From positions 1-53,184 of the forward strand of contig JAADFU010000131.1 of assembly GCA_013152715.1 (NCBI GenBank): a DNA stretch of 53,184 nucleotides, written 5' to 3'. A program made the position numbers and the translations under genes. The DNA is from Calditrichota bacterium (GTDB lineage Bacteria > Zhuqueibacterota > Zhuqueibacteria > Thermofontimicrobiales > Thermofontimicrobiaceae). Each line of letters opens with the position of its first letter. Within the stretch, counting starts at the first letter, position 1. Below are positions 7,257 through 14,962 of this stretch, piece after piece. The notes beneath the pieces were generated by a model. It saw only the letters and a list, made by a program, of their open reading frames with translations, made no database searches and had not been told where the DNA came from.

Positions 7257-8324
7257 ATGTGCTCAAAATCCAAGCTCAAAATAATTTTAATGGGAGGAAA
7301 CTTAATCGGCTGTAAAATTTTGCGCTATTTATTTCGCATGAAAAACGTCAGTATCCCTTTGGTCGTTAGCCAATGGAGCGATAACGGTGCGGTACTGGAA
7401 CCCAATGGTTGGAATGCTTCCCTCACGCGCGTCGCTCTTGCCAAGGGACTGCGGGTTATTCAACCAATTTCACCGCATAGTTCGGAATTTTTACAAGACA
7501 TTCACAGCATGGAAAGACCTGACCTCATCATCACTGCTGAATACAATCATTTTCTGGACCCGTCCCTGCTGGCGCTTCCTAAAATCGGGACGATAAACGT
7601 TCATTTTTCAAAATTGCCGCGTCATCGCGGAGATTTACCTTTCGTCTGGTCGGTGTTCGAAGACGACGAAGCCGGCGTCACCATTCACTGGGTCGATGAA
7701 AAAATTCATGCCGGAGACATTATTGCCCAAGACACGACTCCCATCAGCAAAGAAGATACTTCATTTACTATTTATAATCGCCTTACACAAATGGGCATCA
7801 AGCTATTCAATAAGTATTTTCCAAAAATTATTTCGGGAACAGCTCCTCGTATCCGACAAAATCACAATAAAGCTACTTTCCACGCGGCAGGTTATCCGAA
7901 TCAATGCTTAATTAATTGGTCCGAGCCCGCTGAAAAAATCAGGCGTCTCATTCATGCATTAGATTTCCCCGACGTCCGGCCGGCCACGACCTTTGTTTAT
8001 CTTGGCCAATATCCCATTGAAATTGTGGCGCCAGCCTGGACAATTGCAGAAAACTCAAAAAAAGTCCTTGAACCCGGCGAAATCGTCAGTATGTCGAAAG
8101 ACGGCGTAAAGACACAAACAGGCGACGGACAGCTTTATTTTAAGCATATTGTATTTAGTTCAAGAAACAAGCCGGCTCGGGCGGAAAAAATAATTAGGCT
8201 TCTGGAACTTGACACCGGTGGGAAATTTACTTCATTCAACCAATTAAAAAACAGCAACAAACTAAATTTGGTCTATTCTGACTATTATAAATTTTCCAGA
8301 GTAGAGCAAAGACCAGCAAGTTAA
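7257..8324 (+). CDS. Formyltransferase-family protein (Fmt/PurN-like fold)
   Basis: A 355-residue protein of the folate-dependent formyltransferase family (methionyl-tRNA formyltransferase-like). Residues about 8-200 hold the fold, with INVHFSKLPRHRG carrying the catalytic Asn114 and His116. At the position where Fmt, PurN and ArnA have the catalytic Asp (LDTGD/LDGGP/ADAGA), this protein reads IHAGD, so His151 replaces Asp by my alignment. The C-terminal part (about 215-310) resembles the Fmt C-terminal domain. The substrate is unknown; a sugar or nucleotide amine is possible. I start at ATG 7257, which has AAAGGAAG upstream; the longer reading from TTG 7212 adds 15 unlikely residues. It lies about 100 bases before the phosphodiesterase-fold gene and may be co-transcribed. 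Confidence 0.82.
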   Translation: MCSKSKLKIILMGGNLIGCKILRYLFRMKNVSIPLVVSQWSDNGAVLEPNGWNASLTRVALAKGLRVIQPISPHSSEFLQDIHSMERPDLIITAEYNHFLDPSLLALPKIGTINVHFSKLPRHRGDLPFVWSVFEDDEAGVTIHWVDEKIHAGDIIAQDTTPISKEDTSFTIYNRLTQMGIKLFNKYFPKIISGTAPRIRQNHNKATFHAAGYPNQCLINWSEPAEKIRRLIHALDFPDVRPATTFVYLGQYPIEIVAPAWTIAENSKKVLEPGEIVSMSKDGVKTQTGDGQLYFKHIVFSSRNKPARAEKIIRLLELDTGGKFTSFNQLKNSNKLNLVYSDYYKFSRVEQRPAS

Positions 8325-8428
8325 CGGACAAATGAAATTGAGAATGCTCGTGTCGAATAAAACAAGTCAAAGTGAAATTCAACTGAGGACGTATCGATTT
8401 TTTCCGTCAGCAAGCAACTGGGGGGTAG

Positions 8429-10087
8429 ATGCAAAATAGACAGCAACAAAAAAAGCTACTTCTGATCGGCCTTGAAGGCGCAACTTTTACGCAACTAAAA
8501 CCGCTAATCGAGCAAAAAAAATTGCCGTTTTTTTCTCGTCTCTATGCGCTGGGCTTGCATGGCAGCCTGAAATCCACTTATCCGATCAATCGCGCCAGTA
8601 CGTGGGCGTCTTTTTTCTCCGGCAAAAATCCGGGCAAACATAATGTATTTGATTTCCTCGATTATCGGGCAGACGCAAAATTACCGACTTTGACGACGCG
8701 CGAATCGATTAAGTCAAAAGTCCTGTGGAACTATGCCGATCAGGCTGGTTTAAAAACAATTCTGTTCAACGTGCCCATTTTGCAAGCTCCTGAGCCGGTC
8801 AACGGCGTGCTTGTCAGCGGATTTTTGACGCCGGAGGGGGAAAGTCTTGCCTATCCGGACTCGCTGAATAATCAATTGCAAAGACAGGGTTATGTGCCTG
8901 AAGTTGAGCCGAAAAGGAAAAAAAACGACAAGGATTATTTCAGGACAGCAATCGACACGGTAAAAAGACAATTTACTGTATTCCGAGATCTCTTGATCAA
9001 CCGGGAATGGGATTTGGCGCTTTTCACATCAAATGTCCTTGATCGCATTCAGCCGCTCTATTGGAATGATTGCGATAAAATAGAACGAGTGTATCTGGAG
9101 CTTGACTCTCTGCTTGGTAGTCTCGACAAAATTTTATCAGATGATGTATCAGTCATTATTTTTTCAAATTTTGGCTACTCGCCGATCAACAAAAAGCTTT
9201 TCGTTAATGAATGGCTCTGGGAAAAAGGCTTGCAGCAACGAAAAATCTCCACCGAAAAAAATTTTATTTCCGACATCGACGAATATTTTTCAGCTCACTC
9301 CAACGGCAACGGTCGAATTATTCCCGGCTTGCTGGCAAAATCCGGCATCACGAAAAACAATATTCGCTCGGTTCTACCTAATAACGTGAGCGAGGTTCTC
9401 AACAAAGCGGTTCCGAGATCGGTAAAAAAGCTTTTTCACACTGAATATCTGAACATCATCTGGAACAAATCAAAAGCCTTTTTTATTTCCAATAATTTGC
9501 AAGGTATTCAACTGAATGTGAAAGGGCGAGAGCCATTCGGAATAGTCGACTCCGGGAAAGAATACAAACAATTGCAAAACCAGATCATCAGCGAGCTCTA
9601 TCACATGAAAGACCCCTATACCTTTGAATATGTTTTTGAAGATCTGTATCGACGAGAAGACATTTTCAGCGGTGAATACGCCCAAAACGCTCCGGATGTG
9701 ATCCTCGTTCCACGCAAAAATCGCTACTATTTGCATCCGCAAAAACGTACATCGAGATTGTGCATTGGCTCGGCAAATGATGAGAATCCGATTTTTGCTC
9801 AGCGCGACGACTCGGGCATTTTTTTAATGAAATCGCCTGAGTACGCTGCTGCTAAAAGCCTGAGGCAAATCAACATCGTGGACATTCTCCCCTCTATTTT
9901 GGCATTTTTCCGCATATCCGCCGAGGGAACGTTCGACGGCGAAGTCAGAAAGGAATTGAGTGGAAAACTGGAAATTACCGCGGCAAAGAAAGCTCGTCCG
10001 GATTTTATTCCCGTATCGGACATCCCGCCGCTGAACTCTAGCAAAAAAATTCACGGCGCCGTTGGAACAACGCTTTTCCCACGCTGA
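8429..10087 (+). CDS. Type I phosphodiesterase/AP-superfamily protein, probably catalytically dead
   Basis: A 552-residue protein that follows the COG3379/PF01663 family closely: LLIGLEGATF, SGKNPGKHNVFDFLDY, VNGVLVSGFLTP and VDILPSILAFF. Yet almost every metal ligand differs. The first Asp (GLDG) is Glu16, the nucleophile Thr (TPPAW) aligns with Arg55, the His after DRxQ is Pro209, the SDHGFG motif reads SNFGYS (Asn247, Phe248), and the late His appears to be Arg. It is cytoplasmic (no signal peptide). The start ATG follows GGGGGT. The frame is intact over 1.6 kb, so it is under selection as a protein; a binding or regulatory role is inferred. A terminator follows. Confidence 0.85.
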   Translation: MQNRQQQKKLLLIGLEGATFTQLKPLIEQKKLPFFSRLYALGLHGSLKSTYPINRASTWASFFSGKNPGKHNVFDFLDYRADAKLPTLTTRESIKSKVLWNYADQAGLKTILFNVPILQAPEPVNGVLVSGFLTPEGESLAYPDSLNNQLQRQGYVPEVEPKRKKNDKDYFRTAIDTVKRQFTVFRDLLINREWDLALFTSNVLDRIQPLYWNDCDKIERVYLELDSLLGSLDKILSDDVSVIIFSNFGYSPINKKLFVNEWLWEKGLQQRKISTEKNFISDIDEYFSAHSNGNGRIIPGLLAKSGITKNNIRSVLPNNVSEVLNKAVPRSVKKLFHTEYLNIIWNKSKAFFISNNLQGIQLNVKGREPFGIVDSGKEYKQLQNQIISELYHMKDPYTFEYVFEDLYRREDIFSGEYAQNAPDVILVPRKNRYYLHPQKRTSRLCIGSANDENPIFAQRDDSGIFLMKSPEYAAAKSLRQINIVDILPSILAFFRISAEGTFDGEVRKELSGKLEITAAKKARPDFIPVSDIPPLNSSKKIHGAVGTTLFPR

Positions 10088-10148
10088 AAAAAACCTTACT
10101 TTTGTTTAAAGTCAACGCATAATGCCCATCAATATCCTTTTTATTTTT

Positions 10149-10182
10149 GAAAAACCTGAGCCAATCGGTTCAGGTTTTTTAT
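10149..10182 (+). terminator. Rho-independent terminator
   Basis: AACCTGA and TCAGGTT arms with a short loop (about 10153-10175) followed by TTTTTT. It closes the formyltransferase/phosphodiesterase-fold pair and separates it from purL. Confidence 0.7.
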
Positions 10183-10416
10183 TGCATTTTATCAAAGAAA
10201 TGCTTATTATTACTGACAAACGAAATCGCTGCTTTTCCAGAACAAGTCGTGACTTTAGTTTAATAATCTGGTATTTTCAAAAATGTCAAAAAATAGTAAG
10301 TTGTAACGTCAACAGAATCAATAGCGATCATCTCGCTCTGGTTTTGTAAATAGCAAATTTTTTCCCTTTTCAGAATGAACTCATTCATCCAATCTGTCGA
10401 AAAAAAGAGGACTCCG

Positions 10417-13275
10417 TTGGTTACGAAAATTGAAGTTGGCATTAAGCCACAATTTACCGATGTGAATGGCGAAAATATTCGCGCCAATATGAAAAATCTC
10501 GAAATCACAAATGTCGCTTCAGTGAGAAGCTTTGAGATTTATTACCTGCTCGGAGAGTTGTCCGATTCACAAATCAACAAAATATGCAAGTCGCTCTTGA
10601 CCGACCAAATCACGCAACACTTCGCCGTCAATGCGCCGCTTCACGCCGCCGCAAATAATGTCTGGGAGGCGGAAATCACGTACACCGTCGGCGTGATGGA
10701 CCCGGTCGAGGAAAGCACGCTCAAAGGCATTCGCGACCTGGGCATCAATACGGTGTCACGCGTTAAAACAGCAAAAAAGTATCACATCGAAGGCTCTCTC
10801 TCTGAAAATGAGAAAAATATCATTCTCGAAAAAATTCTAATGAACAAACTCATCCAACACGTCGTGCTGCCAAACGAAGAAATTTTTGCGCCGTCTCCTC
10901 CCTATCATTTTCAGCGCAAAGAAATTCAATTGCTGGACGCCTCAGACGTTGAATTGGAGCAAATCAGCACAGAAGGCCAGCTTTTTCTCAATTTGATTGA
11001 AATGAAAACGATCCAAGCCTATTTTCGACAAATGGACAGAAATCCCACTGACGTGGAACTGGAAACGCTGGCGCAGACCTGGTCTGAACATTGCGTGCAC
11101 AAAACTTTTCGCGGGAAAATCGAATTTAACGGTCAAATAATCGACAACCTGCTCAAATCCACGGTCATGCGCGTGACCCGGGAACTGGACAAACCGTGGT
11201 GCATTTCCGTTTTCAAGGACAATTCCGGCGTGATTGAATTTGACGACGAACACGATGTTTGCTTCAAAGTGGAAACGCACAATCATCCGTCCGCGCTGGA
11301 GCCGTACGGTGGCGCCAATACCGGCATCGGCGGCGTGATTCGCGATCCGCTCGGCACCGGTCTCGGCGCCAAGCCCATCGCCAACACAGATATTTTTTGT
11401 TTTGCTCCGCCAGATTTTCCCAGAGAAAAACTGCCGCCGGGAACGCTACACCCCAAGCGAATTTTTAGCGGCGTGCACGCCGGCGTTCGGGATTACGGCA
11501 ATCGCATGGGCATTCCCACTGTCAATGGCTCGATTTTTTTTGATGAGCGTTACGTGGGCAATCCGCTTGTTTTTTGCGGAAATGTGGGCATCATGCCCAA
11601 AAATTCCACTGAGAAAAAAGTGAAGCCAGGCGACCTGATCATCGTCGTTGGCGGCAAAACAGGGCGCGACGGGATTCATGGCGCGACTTTTTCATCGGGC
11701 GAACTCACCACTGAATCGGAAACTGTTTCCAGCGGCGCCGTGCAAATCGGCAATCCGATCACTGAAAAAAAAATGGTCGATACTTTGCTGCAAGCGCGGG
11801 ACCGAAAACTGTACACTGCAATCACCGATTGCGGCGCCGGAGGCTTGTCCTCGGCCGTGGGAGAAATTTGTGAGGAACACGGCGCTACAGTTGACCTTGA
11901 AAAAGTGCCGCTCAAATACGAAGGTTTGAGCTACACCGAAATCTGGATTTCCGAAGCGCAGGAGCGCATGGTAATTATCGTTCCGCCGGAAAACGAGCGG
12001 GAAATTCTGGAAATTTTTTCCGCGGAAAATGTGGAAGCCACCGTCATCGGCAAAGTGACTGACACCCACAGGCTGCAACTGCGCTATCAGGGGCACGAAG
12101 TGGCCGACCTGGAGATGCAATTTTTGCACCACGGCGTTCCGCAAATCACACGCAAAGCAGTGTGGCAAAAGCCTGACATTTGCGAACCCCAATTTTCTCA
12201 ACCAGAAAATCCGGGAAAAATTTTAAAGCAAATTCTTTCAGCGTGGAACGTGTGCAGCAAGGAATGGGTGATTCGCCAGTACGACCATGAAGTGCAGGGC
12301 GGCAGCGTGCTCAAGCCGCTCGTCGGCATCGAGAATGACGGCCCTGGCGACGCCGCTGTCCTCAGACCTGTGCTGGATTCCATGCGCGGCATCGTCATTT
12401 CCAACGGCGCAAATCCCAAATACGGACTCATCGCTCCCTACGCCATGGCAGCCGCCGCCATCGACGAAGCGATCAGACAAATCATCGCTGTAGGCGGGTC
12501 ACTGGAAAGAATTGCGCTGCTGGATAATTTTTGCTGGGGAAACACGGACAAGCCGGATCGGCTTGGCAGTCTCGTGCTCGCGGCAAAGGCGTGCTACGAT
12601 GTCGCGAAAATTTATGGCACGCCCTTTGTTTCCGGGAAAGACAGTCTGAACAACGAGTATCAGGTCGGAGATACCTCTATTTCTATTCCGCCGACGCTGC
12701 TCATCTCTGCCATTGGCATCATGGACGACGTCACGAAAACTATTTCCATGGATTTGAAAGAGGCCGGAAATTTGATTTACGTCATCGGCGACACCAGAGA
12801 TGAATTGGGCGGTTCGCATTATTTAGAAATGTTGGGTCTGCAAAGCGGAAATGTCCCGGCGGTTGATGCTGCCGAAGCAAAGAAAATTTTTACGGCAATA
12901 AGCAATGCGACGAATCAAAGGTTGCTGCGTTCATGCCACGACTGTTCCGAAGGCGGCATCGGCGTGGCGCTTGCGGAAATGTGTTTCGCCGGCGGGCTGG
13001 GCGCGAAAATTGATCTGGCAAAAATACCCAGCTCTGACCATTTGACCCGAGACGACAAATTGCTTTTCTCCGAATCTAACAGCCGCTTTGTCGCAGAAAT
13101 TACGCCGGAAAACGAGGAAACAGTTGAACAAATTTTGCAAAATGTCCCCCACACCCAAATTGGCATTGTGTCATCAGAAAGCCACTTGCAGGCAACGGGC
13201 TTGAACGGCAAAATCATTCTCGACGAAAACATTAATGAATTGAAAGAAGCCTGGCAAAAGCCACTGCGCTGGTGA
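10417..13275 (+). CDS. purL: Phosphoribosylformylglycinamidine synthase with two fused PurS-like units
   Basis: FGAM synthase synthetase subunit (purine biosynthesis step 4): converts FGAR, ATP and ammonia from PurQ into FGAM. The first 160 residues contain two PurS-like units (KIEVGIKPQFTDVNG and ITYTVGVMDPVEES...LGINTVSRV), then the PurL core with TWSEHCVHKTF, the FKVETHNHPSA metal/ATP motif, a glycine-rich GGANTGIGGVIRD segment, TDCGAGGLSSA and the second AIRS-like half (GGSLERIALLDNF, SGKDS). Small PurL enzymes use a separate PurS; large PurL enzymes have a PurS-dimer mimic and a fused glutaminase. This one has the mimic but a separate purQ. The start is TTG 10417 with AGAGG 6 bases before it; the upstream ATG at 10375 has no ribosome site. 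Confidence 0.93.
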   Translation: MVTKIEVGIKPQFTDVNGENIRANMKNLEITNVASVRSFEIYYLLGELSDSQINKICKSLLTDQITQHFAVNAPLHAAANNVWEAEITYTVGVMDPVEESTLKGIRDLGINTVSRVKTAKKYHIEGSLSENEKNIILEKILMNKLIQHVVLPNEEIFAPSPPYHFQRKEIQLLDASDVELEQISTEGQLFLNLIEMKTIQAYFRQMDRNPTDVELETLAQTWSEHCVHKTFRGKIEFNGQIIDNLLKSTVMRVTRELDKPWCISVFKDNSGVIEFDDEHDVCFKVETHNHPSALEPYGGANTGIGGVIRDPLGTGLGAKPIANTDIFCFAPPDFPREKLPPGTLHPKRIFSGVHAGVRDYGNRMGIPTVNGSIFFDERYVGNPLVFCGNVGIMPKNSTEKKVKPGDLIIVVGGKTGRDGIHGATFSSGELTTESETVSSGAVQIGNPITEKKMVDTLLQARDRKLYTAITDCGAGGLSSAVGEICEEHGATVDLEKVPLKYEGLSYTEIWISEAQERMVIIVPPENEREILEIFSAENVEATVIGKVTDTHRLQLRYQGHEVADLEMQFLHHGVPQITRKAVWQKPDICEPQFSQPENPGKILKQILSAWNVCSKEWVIRQYDHEVQGGSVLKPLVGIENDGPGDAAVLRPVLDSMRGIVISNGANPKYGLIAPYAMAAAAIDEAIRQIIAVGGSLERIALLDNFCWGNTDKPDRLGSLVLAAKACYDVAKIYGTPFVSGKDSLNNEYQVGDTSISIPPTLLISAIGIMDDVTKTISMDLKEAGNLIYVIGDTRDELGGSHYLEMLGLQSGNVPAVDAAEAKKIFTAISNATNQRLLRSCHDCSEGGIGVALAEMCFAGGLGAKIDLAKIPSSDHLTRDDKLLFSESNSRFVAEITPENEETVEQILQNVPHTQIGIVSSESHLQATGLNGKIILDENINELKEAWQKPLRW

Positions 13276-13304
13276 ATCCAAACATCCGAAGGATTATTTT
13301 TGAC

Positions 13305-14093
13305 ATGAAAAAGACAAAAACAATTGTCATCCGTACCGCAGGTTCCAACTGCGACTACGAAACAGTTCACGCTTTTCGTAGCGTCGGCGCGGAAGTGAAT
13401 CTGGTGCACATTAATCAAATTGTAAACCAAAAAGTATCTTTACGGGACTATCATATTTTGGCAATTCCCGGCGGTTTCACCTACGGCGATGACATCGCAG
13501 CAGGAAAAATTCTGGCCAATGAATTCAAATTCAAAATCAAAAAACAGATGAGCCAATTTGTTGATGAGGGGAAACTTATTCTCGGCATTTGCAACGGATT
13601 TCAGGTGCTGGTAAAAGCCGGACTTTTGCCGGATGTTGATCTGGAAAATGACGTGCAGCAAGTCACGCTGACACACAACGACTCCGGGAAATTCGAAGAT
13701 CGCTGGATTTATTTGCAACCCGCCAGCGAAAAATGCGTTTTTACCAGAGGAATGAGCGAGTCGGTCTATTTCCCGATCGCCCACGGTGAAGGCAAATTTA
13801 TCCCGCGAAATGCAGAAGTACTGGAACGGCTGAAACAGAACGACCAGATCGTTTTTCGCTACATTGCGCCGAACGGTTCCAAAGCGGACTATCCCTGGAA
13901 TCCCAACGGCTCGATCGACGACATCGCCGGCATTTGCGACCCCAGCGGCAGAATTTTCGGACTCATGCCCCATCCGGAGCGCCATTTTCATCCCACGCAG
14001 CATCCGCGTTGGACAAGAGAAGGTCTGAAAAAAGAAGCTGACGGGGAAAAAATTTTTCTGAATGCCGTGGAATATATCAGAGAAAATTTCTAA
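13305..14093 (+). CDS. purQ: Phosphoribosylformylglycinamidine synthase, glutaminase subunit
   Basis: Class I glutamine amidotransferase of 262 residues that supplies ammonia to PurL. Visible are RTAGSNCDYET near the N-terminus, PGGFTYGDDIAAG, the nucleophilic cysteine in GICNGFQVL and the PHPERH His/Glu pair near the C-terminus. It is longer than the usual 220-230 residue PurQ and close to the glutaminase of large PurL in its RTAG start. ATG 13305 is preceded by GAAGGA at a slightly long distance of 11 bases; a GTG at 13272 overlapping the purL stop is the alternative start. It is co-transcribed with purL. Confidence 0.92.
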   Translation: MKKTKTIVIRTAGSNCDYETVHAFRSVGAEVNLVHINQIVNQKVSLRDYHILAIPGGFTYGDDIAAGKILANEFKFKIKKQMSQFVDEGKLILGICNGFQVLVKAGLLPDVDLENDVQQVTLTHNDSGKFEDRWIYLQPASEKCVFTRGMSESVYFPIAHGEGKFIPRNAEVLERLKQNDQIVFRYIAPNGSKADYPWNPNGSIDDIAGICDPSGRIFGLMPHPERHFHPTQHPRWTREGLKKEADGEKIFLNAVEYIRENF

Positions 14094-14126
14094 TTTCGTC
14101 ACAATTAATTTTTTACGGAGGGAACC

Positions 14127-14333
14127 ATGCAATACGGCTACGTAAAAATGTGGGATTCAAATCGCGGTTTTGGTTTTATTGTCACTGAAGACGACGACGA
14201 ACTGTTCGTGCATGTCAGCGGTCTGGACATCACGGTGAAAGACAAACGCTTGCGCGAAAATCAACGCGTGGCTTTTGACGTCAAATCAGACATGAAAGGC
14301 GACCGGGCGGTGAATGTCCGCATCGTCGGATAG
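14127..14333 (+). CDS. Cold-shock domain protein
   Basis: A 68-residue CspA-family nucleic-acid binding protein, a five-strand OB fold. RNP1 is RGFGFI and RNP2 is LFVHVS; the opening (QYGYVKMWDSNRGFGFI) differs from the usual MxGxVKWFN by having Asp-Ser-Asn before RGFGF. ACGGAGGG precedes the ATG with good spacing. It lies 33 bases after purQ and may be read through from it. It probably acts as an RNA chaperone. Confidence 0.93.
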   Translation: MQYGYVKMWDSNRGFGFIVTEDDDELFVHVSGLDITVKDKRLRENQRVAFDVKSDMKGDRAVNVRIVG

Positions 14334-14381
14334 AAAAACCGAATTTCACGTGAAAACACGATCTCCATTTGAAAAATAAAT

Positions 14382-14885
14382 TTATTTGTATTTTCCGACG
14401 AGCCGCTCAAAAACGGGCTTCAGCTTGCGATATGTCTGTTCCAGCCCTTCGGAAATCACCTTGGTTTCAGCGAGCACAGGCATGAAATTTGTGTCGCCGT
14501 TCCAGCGCGGAACGATGTGAAAATGGAGATGGTCTTTCACGCCGGCGCCGGCGACGAGACCCAGATTCATCCCGATATTGAACCCCTGCGGCGACATGAG
14601 TTCGGACAGCGCGCGCTGACTCGCGATCAGCAAATTCATCAATTCCAATTTTTCTTCCGCTGACAAATCGTTCAGATCGCTGGTGTGTTTGAACGGCACG
14701 ATCATCAGATGGCCGTTATTGTAGGGAAACCGATTAAAAATTATGAAGCAGGTCTTCCCTCGGTAAAGGATCAAATTTTCCTCATCGCGCTGTTGCGCTG
14801 GTTTCTCACAAAAAATGCACTCGCTGCCGTCTTCTTTTGGCATTTCAATATATTCAATGCGCCACGGCGCCCAGAGCTTTTTCAT
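14382..14885 (-). CDS. HIT-family hydrolase (Ap4A phosphorylase/diadenosine-type)
   Basis: A 167-residue histidine-triad protein. It begins with the characteristic LWAPWRIEYI and a CIFC zinc-type motif near residue 25, has the substrate loop NRFPYNNGHLMIVP, and ends with the triad HLHFHIVPRW (His-x-His-x-His). These residues are typical of bacterial HIT proteins of the Ap4A phosphorylase-like group that hydrolyse nucleoside phosphate bonds. I start at 14885, where GGAGG lies 5 bases upstream, rather than 14897. It follows the EF-G-like gene on the minus strand with a terminator between them. Confidence 0.92.
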   Translation of the reverse strand: MKKLWAPWRIEYIEMPKEDGSECIFCEKPAQQRDEENLILYRGKTCFIIFNRFPYNNGHLMIVPFKHTSDLNDLSAEEKLELMNLLIASQRALSELMSPQGFNIGMNLGLVAGAGVKDHLHFHIVPRWNGDTNFMPVLAETKVISEGLEQTYRKLKPVFERLVGKYK

Positions 14886-14902
14886 GCAAACCTCCAAATG
14901 TT

Positions 14903-14941
14903 AAAAAGAAAAGGGCACGTTCAAAAACGAAACGCACCCTT
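14903..14941 (-). terminator. Rho-independent terminator after the EF-G-like gene
   Basis: Arms AAGGGCACGTT (14911-14921) and AACGCACCCTT (14931-14941) form a near-perfect stem. On the minus strand it is followed by TTCTTTTT. Confidence 0.65.
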
Positions 14942-14962
14942 GATTTTTCAACCTGATAAATT

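Noticed and set aside
10122-10349. 75-codon ORF after the phosphodiesterase-fold gene
   Set aside because: It runs through the terminator hairpin at 10149-10182 and has no ribosome site.
10183-10416. Possible purine riboswitch before purL
   Set aside because: The core pairing and conserved loop bases of the purine riboswitch are not present in the leader.
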